Assembly (NCBI GenBank): GCA_003868215.1
Contig: QWDQ01000042.1
Coordinates: 173,074 to 237,073, forward strand
DNA from: Pseudophaeomoniella oleicola
Lineage: Eukaryota > Ascomycota > Eurotiomycetes > Phaeomoniellales > Phaeomoniellaceae
Length of the DNA: 64,000 bases
Direction: 5' to 3'
Shown here: one piece after another, positions 23,124-33,205 of the stretch
Position numbering within the stretch: the stretch's first letter is position 1
How the letters are laid out: each line of letters starts with the position of its first letter
The notes under the pieces: generated by a model
The model's input: the letters and a program-made list of their open reading frames with translations, nothing else
Databases searched by the model: none
What the model was told of the DNA's origin: nothing
Made by a program: the position numbers and the translations under genes

Positions 23124-24790
23124 TCAAGTGACTTTCTTGGGTTCCGGAACACCCTTGGCTGGTTTCCAACCAAAGTGATGTGGCCCTAATCATAGTAAAC
23201 AGAGCTGTCATGGCGGAGTCAAATGGTCCTTACCTGTTACAGGTTTACCAGAGTCTTCATACTTGAGATCAAACATATGGGCACCAAAATAATCCAGCTC
23301 GGCCTCCATGAACTCGGTTGGTAGGTCATCATCGGTTGTGGTGTATTTCAGATACTCAAGAGTGGCAGCGATAGAAGGAATGGTCGCGTCAGTCTCTGTG
23401 CCTTTGCTGACCACCTTCTTTAGAGCGCCGTACGCTTTCTTGAACTCTTTGCTTACAAGACTACTCATTAGTGGATAGTCACGAATCTCCTTGCCTCCCT
23501 CTTGATAAGTCTTCTCAAGCAGGTCGGCAATGTACCCTGAGCGGATAATGCAGCCTGCCCTCCAAATGTTGATTACGTCGACAAAATCCACATCCCAACT
23601 CTGTTCGTTGCAAGCCTTGGCGCAGAGAGTGAGACCTTGAACGAAGGAAGCCAAGAAGGCCGCGTACACGGCAAGTCGGAGATCTTCCAGCGACAGATCA
23701 TTCTTTGGGATTTTGGCAGCATGGACGAGCGGCCCGCCCAAGGCTTTTGCGACACTTCCACGGTTGTGGGAATCAGCCGAACTGAGTCGGAATTGATGAG
23801 CAGCTGCAATGGTCGATATCGGCACATGCAGCCGCATCGCCTCTTCGCAAGTCCAAACCCCAGTTCCCTCACTCTCGTCGGCATCTTGCACAACCTTGTC
23901 TTTGATTTCATCCAGTACCGGCTTCTTTTTCTCGGGATCTCTGGTGTTACAGATGTTGATGCCGATCGAAATAAGAAAGTTATCAGACTGTGGATTTGAG
24001 TTAGCTGGAGTAAAGAACGCTCGAACCTACTCATACCAGTTCTCCTTCAGCATCCCACTTCTCCCAGACCTTGGCAATCTCTGGATAGCTCATACCAAGC
24101 CCTTTGTGCATAAGACTCCAAGCCTCGCACAAGGCCGCCATCATCCCCTGTTCGATCCCATTATGAATCATTTTTACATAATGCCCACTGCCACCAGGAC
24201 CAATCTTCTTCACGCACGGGTTCCCATTCTTATCCTTGGCCGCGACTTTTTCGAGCAGGGGAAGGATTTTGTCAAGAGCGCGCGCGTCACCGCTAGGCGA
24301 CATGGATGGGCCTGCACGGGCTGATTGGTAGCCTCCTGAAACGCCTGATCCAATATAAGAGACGCCCCTTGTCATGAGTTTCGCCTGCCTTCTGTGCGTA
24401 GCAGCGTAATGTTCATTAGAGAAATCAATAACGACATCATCGCGATTCAAATAGGGATCAAGAGATTCGACAATCTTATCACCGACATTGCCGTGAGGTA
24501 CACTGAGAATGAAGATCTTTGGAGTCTCGAGGCTCTTGCATAGAGAGTCGTAGTCCTTGTACGGTTTCACTTTCTCTTCAAATCCTGCCTGTTTGGCATT
24601 CTCTATGCAACTTTTGAGGTTGTCTTCATTTGGGTCAAATGCCGACACTTCAAGGCCATTCTCTGCAAACAGGAGGCTCATCATCGATCCCATGGACCCA
24701 GTGCCGATTATGGCTACCTAAGTGGGTTGGGTCAGCCAAGATGTGCTTACTTTACCCGTCTCTATACCATACCTTCTTGATGTCCGCCAT
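23124..24790 (-). CDS. Divergent 6-phosphogluconate dehydrogenase paralog, 4 exons
   Basis: Decarboxylating beta-hydroxyacid dehydrogenase of the 6PGDH family. Exons are 24790-24773 (MADIKK), 24717-24037, 23987-23234 and 23185-23124; introns are 55, 49 and 48 bp; the product is 504 residues. Visible parts: Rossmann motif VAIIGTGSMGSMM, the substrate loop VSGGYQSARAGPS, catalytic GHYVKMIHNGIEQG (K188, N192, E195), and WRAGCIIRS in the helical C-terminal domain. Departures from the housekeeping enzyme: the second Rossmann strand ends in an aspartate (SAFDPNE, D34) where NADP enzymes usually have N-R-T, and the tail reads PHHFGWKP instead of the usual H-T-N-W. It could be an NAD-linked 6PGDH or act on another sugar acid. 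It is divergent from the dehydratase-like gene across a 378 bp promoter. Confidence 0.9.
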
Positions 24791-24856
24791 AATAAAGACT
24801 CTTTTGTCAGTGAATCACGGTGGTTTCAAGAGTTGCTGATAATGATACCGAGGAGA

Positions 24857-24862
24857 ATATAT
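24857..24862 (-). promoter_or_regulatory. TATA-like box of the 6PGDH paralog
   Basis: TATATA on the minus strand, 67-72 bases upstream of the ATG, within the divergent promoter 24791-25168. Confidence 0.4.
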
Positions 24863-25168
24863 AAGAGCGAAATCCATTCTCTGCCGTACGAAGCCGAACA
24901 AGTAGAGAAATGCAAGCATTGTTGACCAAAGATGTTGAAATTGTGACGTACCTTGCGCCTTCTTTTTCCGATTGTGACACGGCCGCCTGGAAACGAGAAA
25001 GTTTTTGAATTGACTGACCTCATCAAGAAATCATTTACCCAATCTTTTGATCAATCAATCAACGGATTAGCAAGAATGAGCGTATTGCCTTTTCCATTTT
25101 CTCTCCTCATCCATAGACCAAGTGAGTGTTACTATTCTCTTTGAAGTGCGTGCTCCCGTGAAATCATC

Positions 25169-26209
25169 ATGCCAGCCGAATTGAACTACGACGATATCAT
25201 CAAGGAAATTCCTGTGAGCTATGCAACATGCAGCTTAGGAAAGCCCACCGACCCGCTGCCAAAAATTCTCAATGCCATAGCTGGTGCTGGTTTCTCAGGC
25301 ATTGAACTTGCCTTTCCCAATCTCCTCGAATTTGCCAAATCATATCTGGGCAAGGATGTCTCAGAAACGGATTACTCTAGTCTCAGTGAAGCAGCCAAAG
25401 AAGTCAAGAAGTTGTGCGACGACCTTGGCTTAAAAATCATGCTACTACAGCCCTTTGCCAACTTTGAAGGTTGGGAGCGCGGCTCGAAAGAGAGCGAGGA
25501 CGCTTTTGAGCGGGCAGCTGGCTGGATCAACATCATGAAAGCTGCAGGTTGTGACATGCTACAAGTCGGTTCCACGGATGCCCCCAAAGTCACGTCGGAT
25601 AGGCAACAGATGGCAAGGGACTTGTCGGACCTCTGCGAGCTTCTTGCAGATCACGGGCTCCGTCTGGCATATGAGAATTGGTGCTGGGCAACGTACGCCC
25701 CAAAGTGGTCCGACGTGTGGGATATTGTACAACGCGTGGAAAGACCCAACATTGGATTGTGCTTGGACACGTTTCAAACAGCTGGTGGAGAGTTTGGCGA
25801 CCCAACCACCAAATCCGGCTTCATCGAGTCAAAGTCATTAGAGGAGTTGAAAAAGGACTACAAGGCAAGCGTGGCTGGAATGTCAAAGATACCAAAGGAC
25901 AAGATCTCTCTCCTTCAGATCTCTGACGCCTACAAGCCTTCTACGCCTTTCGAAGCAACGACAGATGAGTCAGGTCTACGTCCCAGAGGTCGCTGGAGTC
26001 ATGACTTCAGGCCAATGCCATACGATGGCGGATATCTTCCGATCGAGGATGTGACACGGGCAGTGCTTGAAACAGGGTTCCGAGGATGGTTCTCTATTGA
26101 GATTTTTGACGGTGGGCCAGACGGCAAGGGCAAGGATTACGACCTCGACCAGTTTGCGAAGAAGGCCATGGAGAACTTCCGAAAACTAATCAGGGAAAGC
26201 ACCAAGTAG
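25169..26209 (+). CDS. 3-dehydroshikimate dehydratase-like TIM barrel (Qa-4/QutC family)
   Basis: Sugar isomerase/AP-endonuclease-2 type TIM barrel, closest by eye to the fungal catabolic 3-dehydroshikimate dehydratases that make protocatechuate in quinate use. Intronless, 346 residues, cytosolic. Family-type segments are GFSGIELAFPNLLEF, MLLQPFANFEGW, AYENWCWATYAPKW, RPNIGLCLDTFQTAGGEFGDP, SLLQISDAY and the end GFRGWFSIEIFD. The four expected metal ligands are present as E169, D200, Q250 and E311. The region 255-285, which in the family shapes the active site, keeps RGRWSHDFRPMPYDGGYLP. No other quinate genes are nearby, so the substrate may differ. It shares a promoter with the 6PGDH paralog and runs tail-to-tail with the decarboxylase (77 bp gap). 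Confidence 0.85.
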   Translation: MPAELNYDDIIKEIPVSYATCSLGKPTDPLPKILNAIAGAGFSGIELAFPNLLEFAKSYLGKDVSETDYSSLSEAAKEVKKLCDDLGLKIMLLQPFANFEGWERGSKESEDAFERAAGWINIMKAAGCDMLQVGSTDAPKVTSDRQQMARDLSDLCELLADHGLRLAYENWCWATYAPKWSDVWDIVQRVERPNIGLCLDTFQTAGGEFGDPTTKSGFIESKSLEELKKDYKASVAGMSKIPKDKISLLQISDAYKPSTPFEATTDESGLRPRGRWSHDFRPMPYDGGYLPIEDVTRAVLETGFRGWFSIEIFDGGPDGKGKDYDLDQFAKKAMENFRKLIRESTK

Positions 26210-26286
26210 TGACGGGAAGGATATTGTGGCCTCGATCATCACTACTCTTGCAGATCAATACATTGATTATGAGCTATGATCCCGGA

Positions 26287-27720
26287 CTATCCCATGTAGC
26301 CCGTGCCTTTAGTCTCTCGCAGAGCCTGTTCAAATATGGCCAGACCTTGCGAAATTTCCTTCTCCTCGATCACAATAGGCGGAGCAATTCGGAATATACC
26401 ACCAAATCGATTGTTTCCCATCAAGTTTGCGCTGAGACCTAGCTCCATCATCTTGCTCGCTAACGCCGTACCCAACTCCACGTTCGGCTGTTTTGCCAAA
26501 GATCCTTCCAAGCGCCTGTCTGTGACGATTTCGACGCCGATCATCAGGCCGCGACCCCTGACTTCCCCAATACATGCGTATCTTTCCATGAGGGTCTCCA
26601 GACCTTTCTGAAGAATGGCGCCAGATCTCCTTGCTCGTTCGACCAACCCATCTCTTGTTACAATCTCGAGGACCTTCAAGCCGACGGCTGCCGGCAGTGG
26701 ATCGTTTACATGCGTAGTGTAGAACAAGAAGCTGTTTTCTTTTGCCTTCTCGGTTATCGCATCGCTAGTCACGACCGCGCTCAATGGCATTCCATTGCCT
26801 AGAGTCTTACTCAACGTCACTATATCTGGCACGATGCCTTGGTATTCGAAACCGAACATGTCGCCGCATCGACCCAGGGCGGTTTGCGCTTCGTCGACGA
26901 TGAGAAGCATACCTCGAGATTCGCAGTGCCTTTTCATTGCAGCCATGTACCCGTCCGGTAGAGTAAGCATCCCTCCAGATGAGAGGATCGGTTCCATAAT
27001 CACAGCTGCTAGCGAGCCACTGGACGCACGGTCAATCATTGACCAACCGTAATCAAGTTCCGTCTCCCAGTCATGCGAGCCATCTGGCTTACGGAAGACA
27101 GACCTGTAAGAGTTGGGGGCCGGAAGAGCATGATTCCCTGGCATCTATTTGAACCGTCAGTGAATGTTCTCCTAGCTCTCGTTGAGGAGACATACCGTTG
27201 GTCCCACTCCAGTACGACCGTAGAAGTATTGTGCTCCGTTTGCAGCTCCAGTCATACCATGCCAGCTACTACTCAACCCAACAATCTCCCACTTCGCGGT
27301 CACAGTTTTGGCCAGTCTGATGGCTGCCTCATTGCTTTCAGCTCCAGTGCTTAAGAACATGGCCCTTTCGAGTCCCTTGGGCATCACGCTCGCCAGCTTC
27401 TCTGCCAGGCGAACGACAGGAGGAGAAATGAAGCTGGAGAATAAATGATCCAGATGAGCGGCGTGGTGTGAGATTGTCTCCACGATTTCAGGGTGTCCAT
27501 GTCCGATCAAACATGACATTTGGCCGGAAGTCCAGTCGAGAATTCGACGACCATCGGTACTGTAGATACTTGTCCCAGAAGCTCTGTTGATGATGACAGA
27601 TGAGGGGCTCGCTCCGTAAGATAGTAGATGCCTTGTTGATCTCTCCAACGTTATTGCATCGTCAGCATCGTGGTCTTTATCACCAGATTTGGCGAGTTGC
27701 TTGGGGGAGAGGCTTCCCAT
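26287..27720 (-). CDS. 2,2-dialkylglycine decarboxylase-type class III aminotransferase, 2 exons
   Basis: PLP enzyme of the class III aminotransferase family that, in the bacterial reference, decarboxylates 2,2-dialkylglycines such as 2-aminoisobutyrate to a ketone and CO2 and then transaminates pyruvate to alanine. Exons are 27720-27196 and 27144-26287 with a 51 bp intron, giving 460 residues; I start at MGSLSPKQ because the longer upstream frame is leader-like. Similarity to dialkylglycine decarboxylase is strong along the length: DWTSGQMSCLIGHGHPEI, LSTGAESNEAAIRLAK, SWHGMTGAANGAQY, EPILSSGGML, VDEAQTALGRCGDMF, TLSKTLGNGMPLSAVVTS, FYTTHVNDPLPAAVG and FRIAPPI. Reference active-site residues Q52, W138, S215, D243, Q246, K272 and R406 match Q67, W153, S230, D259, Q262, K288 and R427. 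It is divergent from a Zn2Cys6 regulator. GABA or ornithine aminotransferase is less likely. Confidence 0.92.
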
Positions 27721-27831
27721 AGTGGAACAAGGTGACAGTTGAAATAGAACTCTTTGTAATGGAGCGTATATTGCTTCCGCATCATCAAACAAGTCAATGG
27801 GTATGCTTCCCAGATCTATATACGAGAACAG

Positions 27832-27841
27832 TTTCCCGCGG
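27832..27841 (+). promoter_or_regulatory. TTTCCCGCGG motif, copy 1 (candidate Zn2Cys6 site)
   Basis: First of two identical decamers in the 317 bp promoter between the decarboxylase and the Zn2Cys6 gene. Its CCGCGG core is a palindromic CCG/CGG pair, the triplet class bound by Zn2Cys6 dimers. It lies 112 bases upstream of the decarboxylase ATG. Confidence 0.45.
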
Positions 27842-27987
27842 CTAATTTCCCTTTGGCATGTTATCTTATCGGCAGGGGAGATATGATAAATGGAATACAC
27901 TCTGCATACGTGCCCAGGTGATTTCAACGTGAATTTTTAACCGTAAGTTTAGTATCATCGAGTTTCCGGTAAATTACTTGTCGTTGA

Positions 27988-27997
27988 TTTCCCGCGG
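27988..27997 (+). promoter_or_regulatory. TTTCCCGCGG motif, copy 2 (candidate Zn2Cys6 site)
   Basis: Second identical decamer, 156 bases from the first and about 40 bases upstream of the regulator ATG. It would fit co-regulation of both genes with autoregulation. Confidence 0.45.
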
Positions 27998-28037
27998 AGA
28001 CCGAAGCAGCCTATCTATTCCCTCCTCAACATCATCC

Positions 28038-30026
28038 ATGGCAAGTGAAAACAGGCCGTACCGTTCTCACAAGCAGCCAGCATGTCTTGCTTGCCGGCGT
28101 CGTCGCTCTCGTTGTACAGGTGGTCCATCGAAATGCACTCTATGTGAACTCTATGGAAGTGATTGCATTTTCCCCGGGGGCAAGGAGCATAACGAATCGA
28201 GGCAAACACCACCCAGGAAGCGCCGGAAAACATCAGCAATCGTGGCCAGTCCTGATACAGAGACTAGGCTACAACAATCCAGCCGAAGCACTCATCTGCA
28301 GGTCGAGAGAGAATCTGCTGTACCGTTCGATGCGACCAACCCAACGACGGCTTCCTCTGTAGATTCCAACGTGACACCTTCTGCGGCTATACATACACTT
28401 GGGGAGGATGACCATACAAGTTCGCATATTGTCGGCCCTGCTGTCGCTAATGATGCCCAAGTCCTACAGAATTACCTGGCCGTGAATCCTTTATTCGATG
28501 TCTCCGGTACTACGATTAGGCCGGCACCTTATTCCCTCTATTCTCGTGGCCCAAATGGTCCCGTCTTGTACACTGCCATACGAAAGCACCCTGTTGGAGT
28601 CACAATACAGAGCACCCCTGGATCCAAGGAGTGCCAAGTAATCGAGCATTTGATAGAGCCTTTTGCATCGCAGCTGACCACACTCTATTTCAGTAAATTG
28701 AATAGCTGCTTCCCTCTTCTGGATGAGGGCGCTTTCAGGACTCAGTGCACAGAGAAGGGATTGGGGACACCCCCAACGCTGCTAGCAAGTATATATGCGT
28801 GTGCTATGATATTCTGGCAACGCTCTCCGGAACTCTCCGAGGTTCACTGTCCAAACATACGTTACATTTGGATTCAAGCTGGGGAAGCATTTAGTTGTGA
28901 AACATTGCTCTCGCCGGGTCTCTCTACCATCATTGCCGCTGTCCTAAACGTTGGAGGAAGGCCGACGACTTCTATGACCGGTAACGCAATGGCTATTGGC
29001 TCAGCTGTGTCGCTGGCGCATTCTCTCGGGCTGAACCGCGACCCGTCCAACTGGAGTATAAGCACAGCTGAAAAGGGGCTAAGAGTGAGGATTTGGTGGT
29101 GCCTTATGGTTCATGACCGCTGGTAAGCTGCTGGGACCATTGATCGAAAAGGTATTGACTATATCCTGCATAGGTGCAGCTTTGCTTATGGAACCCCTCC
29201 ACATATACGTCAGAGTCAACATGACGTTCCCGTCCCGAAGCTCTCCCAGCTGACAACGGCCAAGGCTTCAGCGGACAATACGAAATGCACCAATGTATTC
29301 ATCTTCCTTTGCACATTGACTGTGGTTTTGAGCGACTGTCTGGATTTTGTGTACGATCTGAAGAAATATGCAAGATCAAGGGCCGAATCGGATGCGCTTT
29401 TAGCTGGCCTTGGGCTGCAACTAGATGAATGGGCCGAAGGCTTGCCAGACTGGTGTAGGAATGTGATCCTCTATCGTCACGATTCCAGCGTTCCCGGTAT
29501 CGCCAATCTGCGGCTAGCATACTTGGGCGTACAGCTTTTGCTCCGCCGATTAGATCTCGATTCGGATAGCAGAGCTCCAGCAGCTGAAATCACTCAAAAG
29601 CGCATTCGGGCACAAAGAGCAGCTGAGCATGTTGTGCAGCTTGTCGAGGGCCTGGAATATCGAGACATTGCGGACTTCTGGCTCCCAACTGCTTCATTCA
29701 TCCTTGCCTCGGCGACAACTCTTCTGGTGAGATGTACGCTGGAGGACGTCACTTCGGAAGTACCTGTCTCTGAGAGGCGGGCCTTGAAGCAAGCTCAGGT
29801 AATGATAAGATTGCTGTGTTTGCATCGCGACATGTATGGTTGGGATATAGGCGATATCTGCCTTGCTCAATGCCAGGACGTCATCACGAATCTCACGCGC
29901 GGGAATGCGGTCGATAGAGAACCAAGTGCACAGAGTCTTGAGGGAGATAACATGGTCTTGACCGAGCTCAATGATCTCTTCCCAAGCTTGTGGGAGATGT
30001 TTGATAATGATGTCGTATATCCATGA
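28038..30026 (+). CDS. Zn2Cys6 fungal transcription factor, 2 exons
   Basis: Pathway-type nuclear regulator. Exons are 28038-29122 and 29174-30026 with a 51 bp intron; splicing joins HDRW to CSFAYGTPP, and the product is 645 residues. I start at MASENRPYRS because the upstream in-frame codons are not ATG. The binuclear zinc cluster is complete: C16, C19, C26, C33, C36 and C43 with spacing 2-6-6-2-6. A basic segment (PPRKRRKT) follows, then a disordered linker, then a fungal-specific transcription factor domain from about residue 215 (FASQLTTLYFSKLNSCFPLLDE, SLAHSLGLNRDPSNW, RVRIWWCLMVHDRW). Its position, divergent from the decarboxylase with repeated CCGCGG elements between, suggests it controls that gene and perhaps the adjacent pair. 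Confidence 0.93.
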
Positions 30027-30636
30027 CAGTCGTCAAATTTCTATCGCTCAGGTTATGCTTCTCTTAACCCACCGTATGTATCGTATGACGACCTTCACCG
30101 TAGCACCACAACTGCCTCTTACAATTTCAAGATCTGGTTCTGCTTAGCAGTGCTGGGTTGACGTCCTTACACTTGTTTACATACATACCATTAACGTTGG
30201 ACCAAAGCTACCTACCTCATTTTTATAATCCAATCCAACCGCTTTCCCCACCACATCATTACTGTATTATAATGCTTCCTAGACACCAATTCCGACCCTA
30301 TAAAAACGTTGAGTAAACCAACTCCTTGAGTGGAAAGCATAGCAGTCACCAAAGAGTTATATATCTTTTGTTAATGTACTGCATGAGGTAGTAGATAGAA
30401 CAGCTGTAGCTAGAACCCGTATGAAACCAACAATCATACCCACAGAACCCTCGCAAAATGCGGTATTTCCTCGCAGGCCCTCCCATAAATCCGCTCGCTC
30501 CAGACGCAAAATATTCGGCCGACCCTTCCATCAATCAGAAAATAATAAAAATTGAAAGAGCAAACCAAAACCCCACCAAGCGAACCATTTTTTCTATTAT
30601 TATCAATAGCCATAAGGAACAATGGAAACATAATGC
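30027..30636. other. Intergenic between the regulator and tRNA-Gly
   Basis: About 610 bp holding the regulator's 3' UTR and AT-rich sequence flanking the tRNA. No coding signal. Confidence 0.45.
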
Positions 30637-30643
30637 AAAAAAA
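30637..30643 (-). terminator. RNA polymerase III T-run after tRNA-Gly
   Basis: Seven consecutive T on the minus strand, starting three bases after the tRNA 3' end, as expected for a Pol III stop. Confidence 0.8.
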
Positions 30644-30646
30644 GAA

Positions 30647-30717
30647 TGCGTCAGGAGGGAATCGAACCCCCGGCTCGTCGATGGCAACGACGAATTTTAC
30701 CACTAAACCACTGACGC
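30647..30717 (-). tRNA. tRNA-Gly (GCC)
   Basis: 71-nt cloverleaf without an intron. The acceptor stem GCGTCAG/CTGACGC is fully paired with discriminator A. The D arm contains GTTTAGTGGTAAAAT (A box). The anticodon stem CGTCG/CGACG closes the loop TTGCCAT with anticodon GCC. The T arm GGGGG-TTCGATT-CCCTC has one G-T wobble and provides the B box. Decodes GGC and GGU. Confidence 0.96.
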
Positions 30718-30907
30718 CACCAAATTTTTCATTCGTGTGTTGATTGTTGAAGGTTGTTAGGTGAATTGGGAATATATTTGAATTTGAATTGGCAAAATTT
30801 TGGGGATGTGGGGATCGTGCGGTAATCTTGGGAGGGGATTTGGATGGGAGGGTTTGGAGATGGATGGACGTGTATAAGGTAGTTGGAGCTATATGGAATA
30901 TATAGGG

Positions 30908-32024
30908 CTACGTGTGAGCCGGATTTATTGGTTCTTGCTCGCTTTCTCGTCCATGTCCATCTGTTGCAGGACCGCTTCCGCTTCCCTCTTCAGCCTCTCG
31001 TTCCTGGATTTCGCTCTGATCTGCATGCCTTTTCGGATCAAACACGTAGATTGGGAACTCGAGGAATATTGTACGCTTGATGATGGTTGGCAGCCGAGCA
31101 TATATCTGTGGCGCGAACGGGATCAGAATGCTTGTGCGGCGTAACCAACGTTCATATTCGGGCCATCCCTGTCCATTTTCGTATCTTTTCTTTGCCCCAG
31201 GACGTTCTTGAAGCGGTAAGCCGGATACGAACATCAAGAGAATAGACAGGAAGAATGGGCCTAAGATGCTCGCATATTGGGCGGCATATGCACCCGATCG
31301 TGATGGTACGTGGCCGTATGCACTAGGGGCGATGGCACTGGTGAAGATGCCGAACTGTAGTAAAATCTCACCAAAGTAATTCGGATGTCTGCTCCAGGAG
31401 AAGAGGCCGACGTTGCACACAGCCCCTTTATCACCGGAATGCCGCGATCGAAACAGGTATTTCTGAACATCCGACCAAGATTCCATGAAGAAGCCGATAG
31501 CCCACATGATCAACCCGACAATATCACTCGGCGTCCCGTAATCGTGCTGGTGATACGCGAGCACTTTGGGAGAGTTGAGGATGGTCACAGGCAGGGAGAC
31601 GATCCATACCCAGAGCATCTGAAATACCCAAAATCCCAGAAAAGGGAAGAATTTGTCCCGCTTATCATCAAATCTAGAGTCGGAACCTGTCTTGAGGATC
31701 CGAAAGAGCAGAAAGCCTGACAGTCTGGCTCCCCAGAGAATGATGAACAAGGACGACAGAACCTGACGAGCAGTATGGTGACCGGAGAATGACAAAGTTA
31801 TGATGGAGAGGACAACAAAATTGGTGCCTCCAGCGAAGTCTAGGAACGGAATCAGTCATGACGAAGCGATAAAAGGGCTGGCAGGGATATGCTGACGGCC
31901 ACGAACCTGTCAACTTGTCAAATTTGAACGTAAAAGCAATCGAGAAGAACAGCAACTGATAGGCGATAGTGATGAGTAGTGTTATAGCAAGGTAGTAATC
32001 ATCTAGGACGTGTACTTGGGACAT
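30908..32024 (-). CDS. DUF1295 membrane protein (steroid 5-alpha-reductase C-terminal-like), 2 exons
   Basis: Multi-pass membrane protein of the DUF1295 family, related to the C-terminal half of steroid 5-alpha reductases and isoprenylcysteine methyltransferases. Exons 32024-31907 and 31839-30908 with a 67 bp intron (weak donor gttcgt) give 349 residues. I chose the ATG giving MSQVHVLDDYYLAI. Hydrophobic segments include LAITLLITIAYQLLFFSIAF, FFPFLGFWVFQMLWVWIVSL and GPFFLSILLMFVSGLPL. The family signature FSWSRHPNYFGEILL is present; in relatives it binds NADPH. The highly charged tail (REAEEGSGSGPA) is probably cytosolic. The substrate is unknown. Confidence 0.9.
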
Positions 32025-32632
32025 GTTGGACAATTAGTAGGATTGATCTGACAGTCAATACAAAACCATACGACTGTCAAAAGAGTACGAATAAAGCGGA
32101 AGCGATGTTATCAGTAACTACGAGCCTCATAATAATTCACAATCTCACAGACGAAGCATACTTATAATGGCAGTTATATAGACCATTTGCGTTTGATCTG
32201 ACCGAAAGTGGTGATGTCAAACATTTTATTGCAAGCCAAAAGGGGTGCGCCAAGCAACACAACCGAAACTCTTCCAGGTGAGACCTCACGTGCACACTGT
32301 AACCAACATCGGTCTGGTTCTCAAATTTTTCTATGATTCATCTGTCATACGTTCCGCTCGATTCGTGCAGTCCAAATGGCATGGACTAAAATCTACAGCC
32401 AGGCCAGAGCAGTCTCCGACGGTTTTCTCCCAACGCTGACTCTGGATCCTCTTGTCAATAGAAAATTGCATTCATACTACAACACAGGCTGTCAAGATTG
32501 CCCAACGAAGCCTAATCGCAGGATCAGAATCTGTTAGGATTGATCAATATAATCCTATATGAGAGGCGTTCCTATGCCTCCACGTGCCCTCTACTCAATC
32601 GGATAAACAGTCAAGAACGGCTTCTGAACAAG
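32025..32632. other. Intergenic, no gene recognised
   Basis: About 610 bp between two minus-strand genes. It holds the DUF1295 promoter and the 3' end of the GPI-protein gene. Confidence 0.4.
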
Positions 32633-33205
32633 CTATATCATTGCCAAGGCTGCGACCCCAACAGCTGCCATCGCTCCTCCTACAGCGTTGTGTGTGGGTG
32701 CTGCGTTTGTTGCAGTCTGCGACGCAGTAACCAGCTTCTCGACGCCACCGGTAACGGTAAGTGTATCATAGAATATTTCACTGGATGGGAAAGCAACCTG
32801 GGTCTGTGTGCTGGTGGTGGTGGTCATGTCCATCAAGGAGAGTACCTCATTAACGGACATGGAACACGAGGCGGTCTGTGTTGATGAAGTGATCTTGCAT
32901 GTCTGGGAGACGGTAAGGGTGATCCCAATGTCGTCACTTGACGTCGAATAGACCAGGCTCTGATCGAAGGTCGAGGGTCCAGCGGTAAAAGTGGCAGGGG
33001 CGGAGAGCACGCACGACAGTTCGCTTGGCGCACATGTCATCACGTAGGTTGTTGCGGTGGCGTCGGCATTGAGGACGCTGGCTTGCATGTTGGTCATTGC
33101 GATCGTCGAGGTGCCTGCGGCAAAGACCTTGACTTCGGTTGTTGACTGGGCGGTCCCGATGGCAGCGAGGACGGCAGTGCCGATAACATAGCGGGTAAGA
33201 TGCAT
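32633..33205 (-). CDS. Small Ser/Thr-rich GPI-anchored cell-surface protein
   Basis: 190 residues from the internal ATG at 33205, chosen because it begins a signal peptide (MHLTRYVIGTAVLAAIGTAQ); the longer in-frame start would bury it. The mature part is Ser/Thr/Ala-rich, fit for O-glycosylation, with four cysteines (TCAPSELSC, QTCK, SCSM) able to form two disulfides. The C-terminus has the GPI pattern: a small-residue region (TNAAPTHNAVGG) followed by the hydrophobic tail AMAAVGVAALAMI with no charge after it. I do not recognise an enzymatic domain; a structural or adhesion role at the wall is an inference. Confidence 0.85.
   Translation of the reverse strand: MHLTRYVIGTAVLAAIGTAQSTTEVKVFAAGTSTIAMTNMQASVLNADATATTYVMTCAPSELSCVLSAPATFTAGPSTFDQSLVYSTSSDDIGITLTVSQTCKITSSTQTASCSMSVNEVLSLMDMTTTTSTQTQVAFPSSEIFYDTLTVTGGVEKLVTASQTATNAAPTHNAVGGAMAAVGVAALAMI

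Noticed and set aside
25169-26209. Complete quinate-utilisation cluster
   Set aside because: No quinate dehydrogenase, dehydroquinase, permease or qa-1 type regulators are present in the window.
26287-27720. GABA or ornithine aminotransferase for the PLP enzyme
   Set aside because: The TSGQMS, SWHGMTG and EPILSSGGM segments match dialkylglycine decarboxylase better than either.
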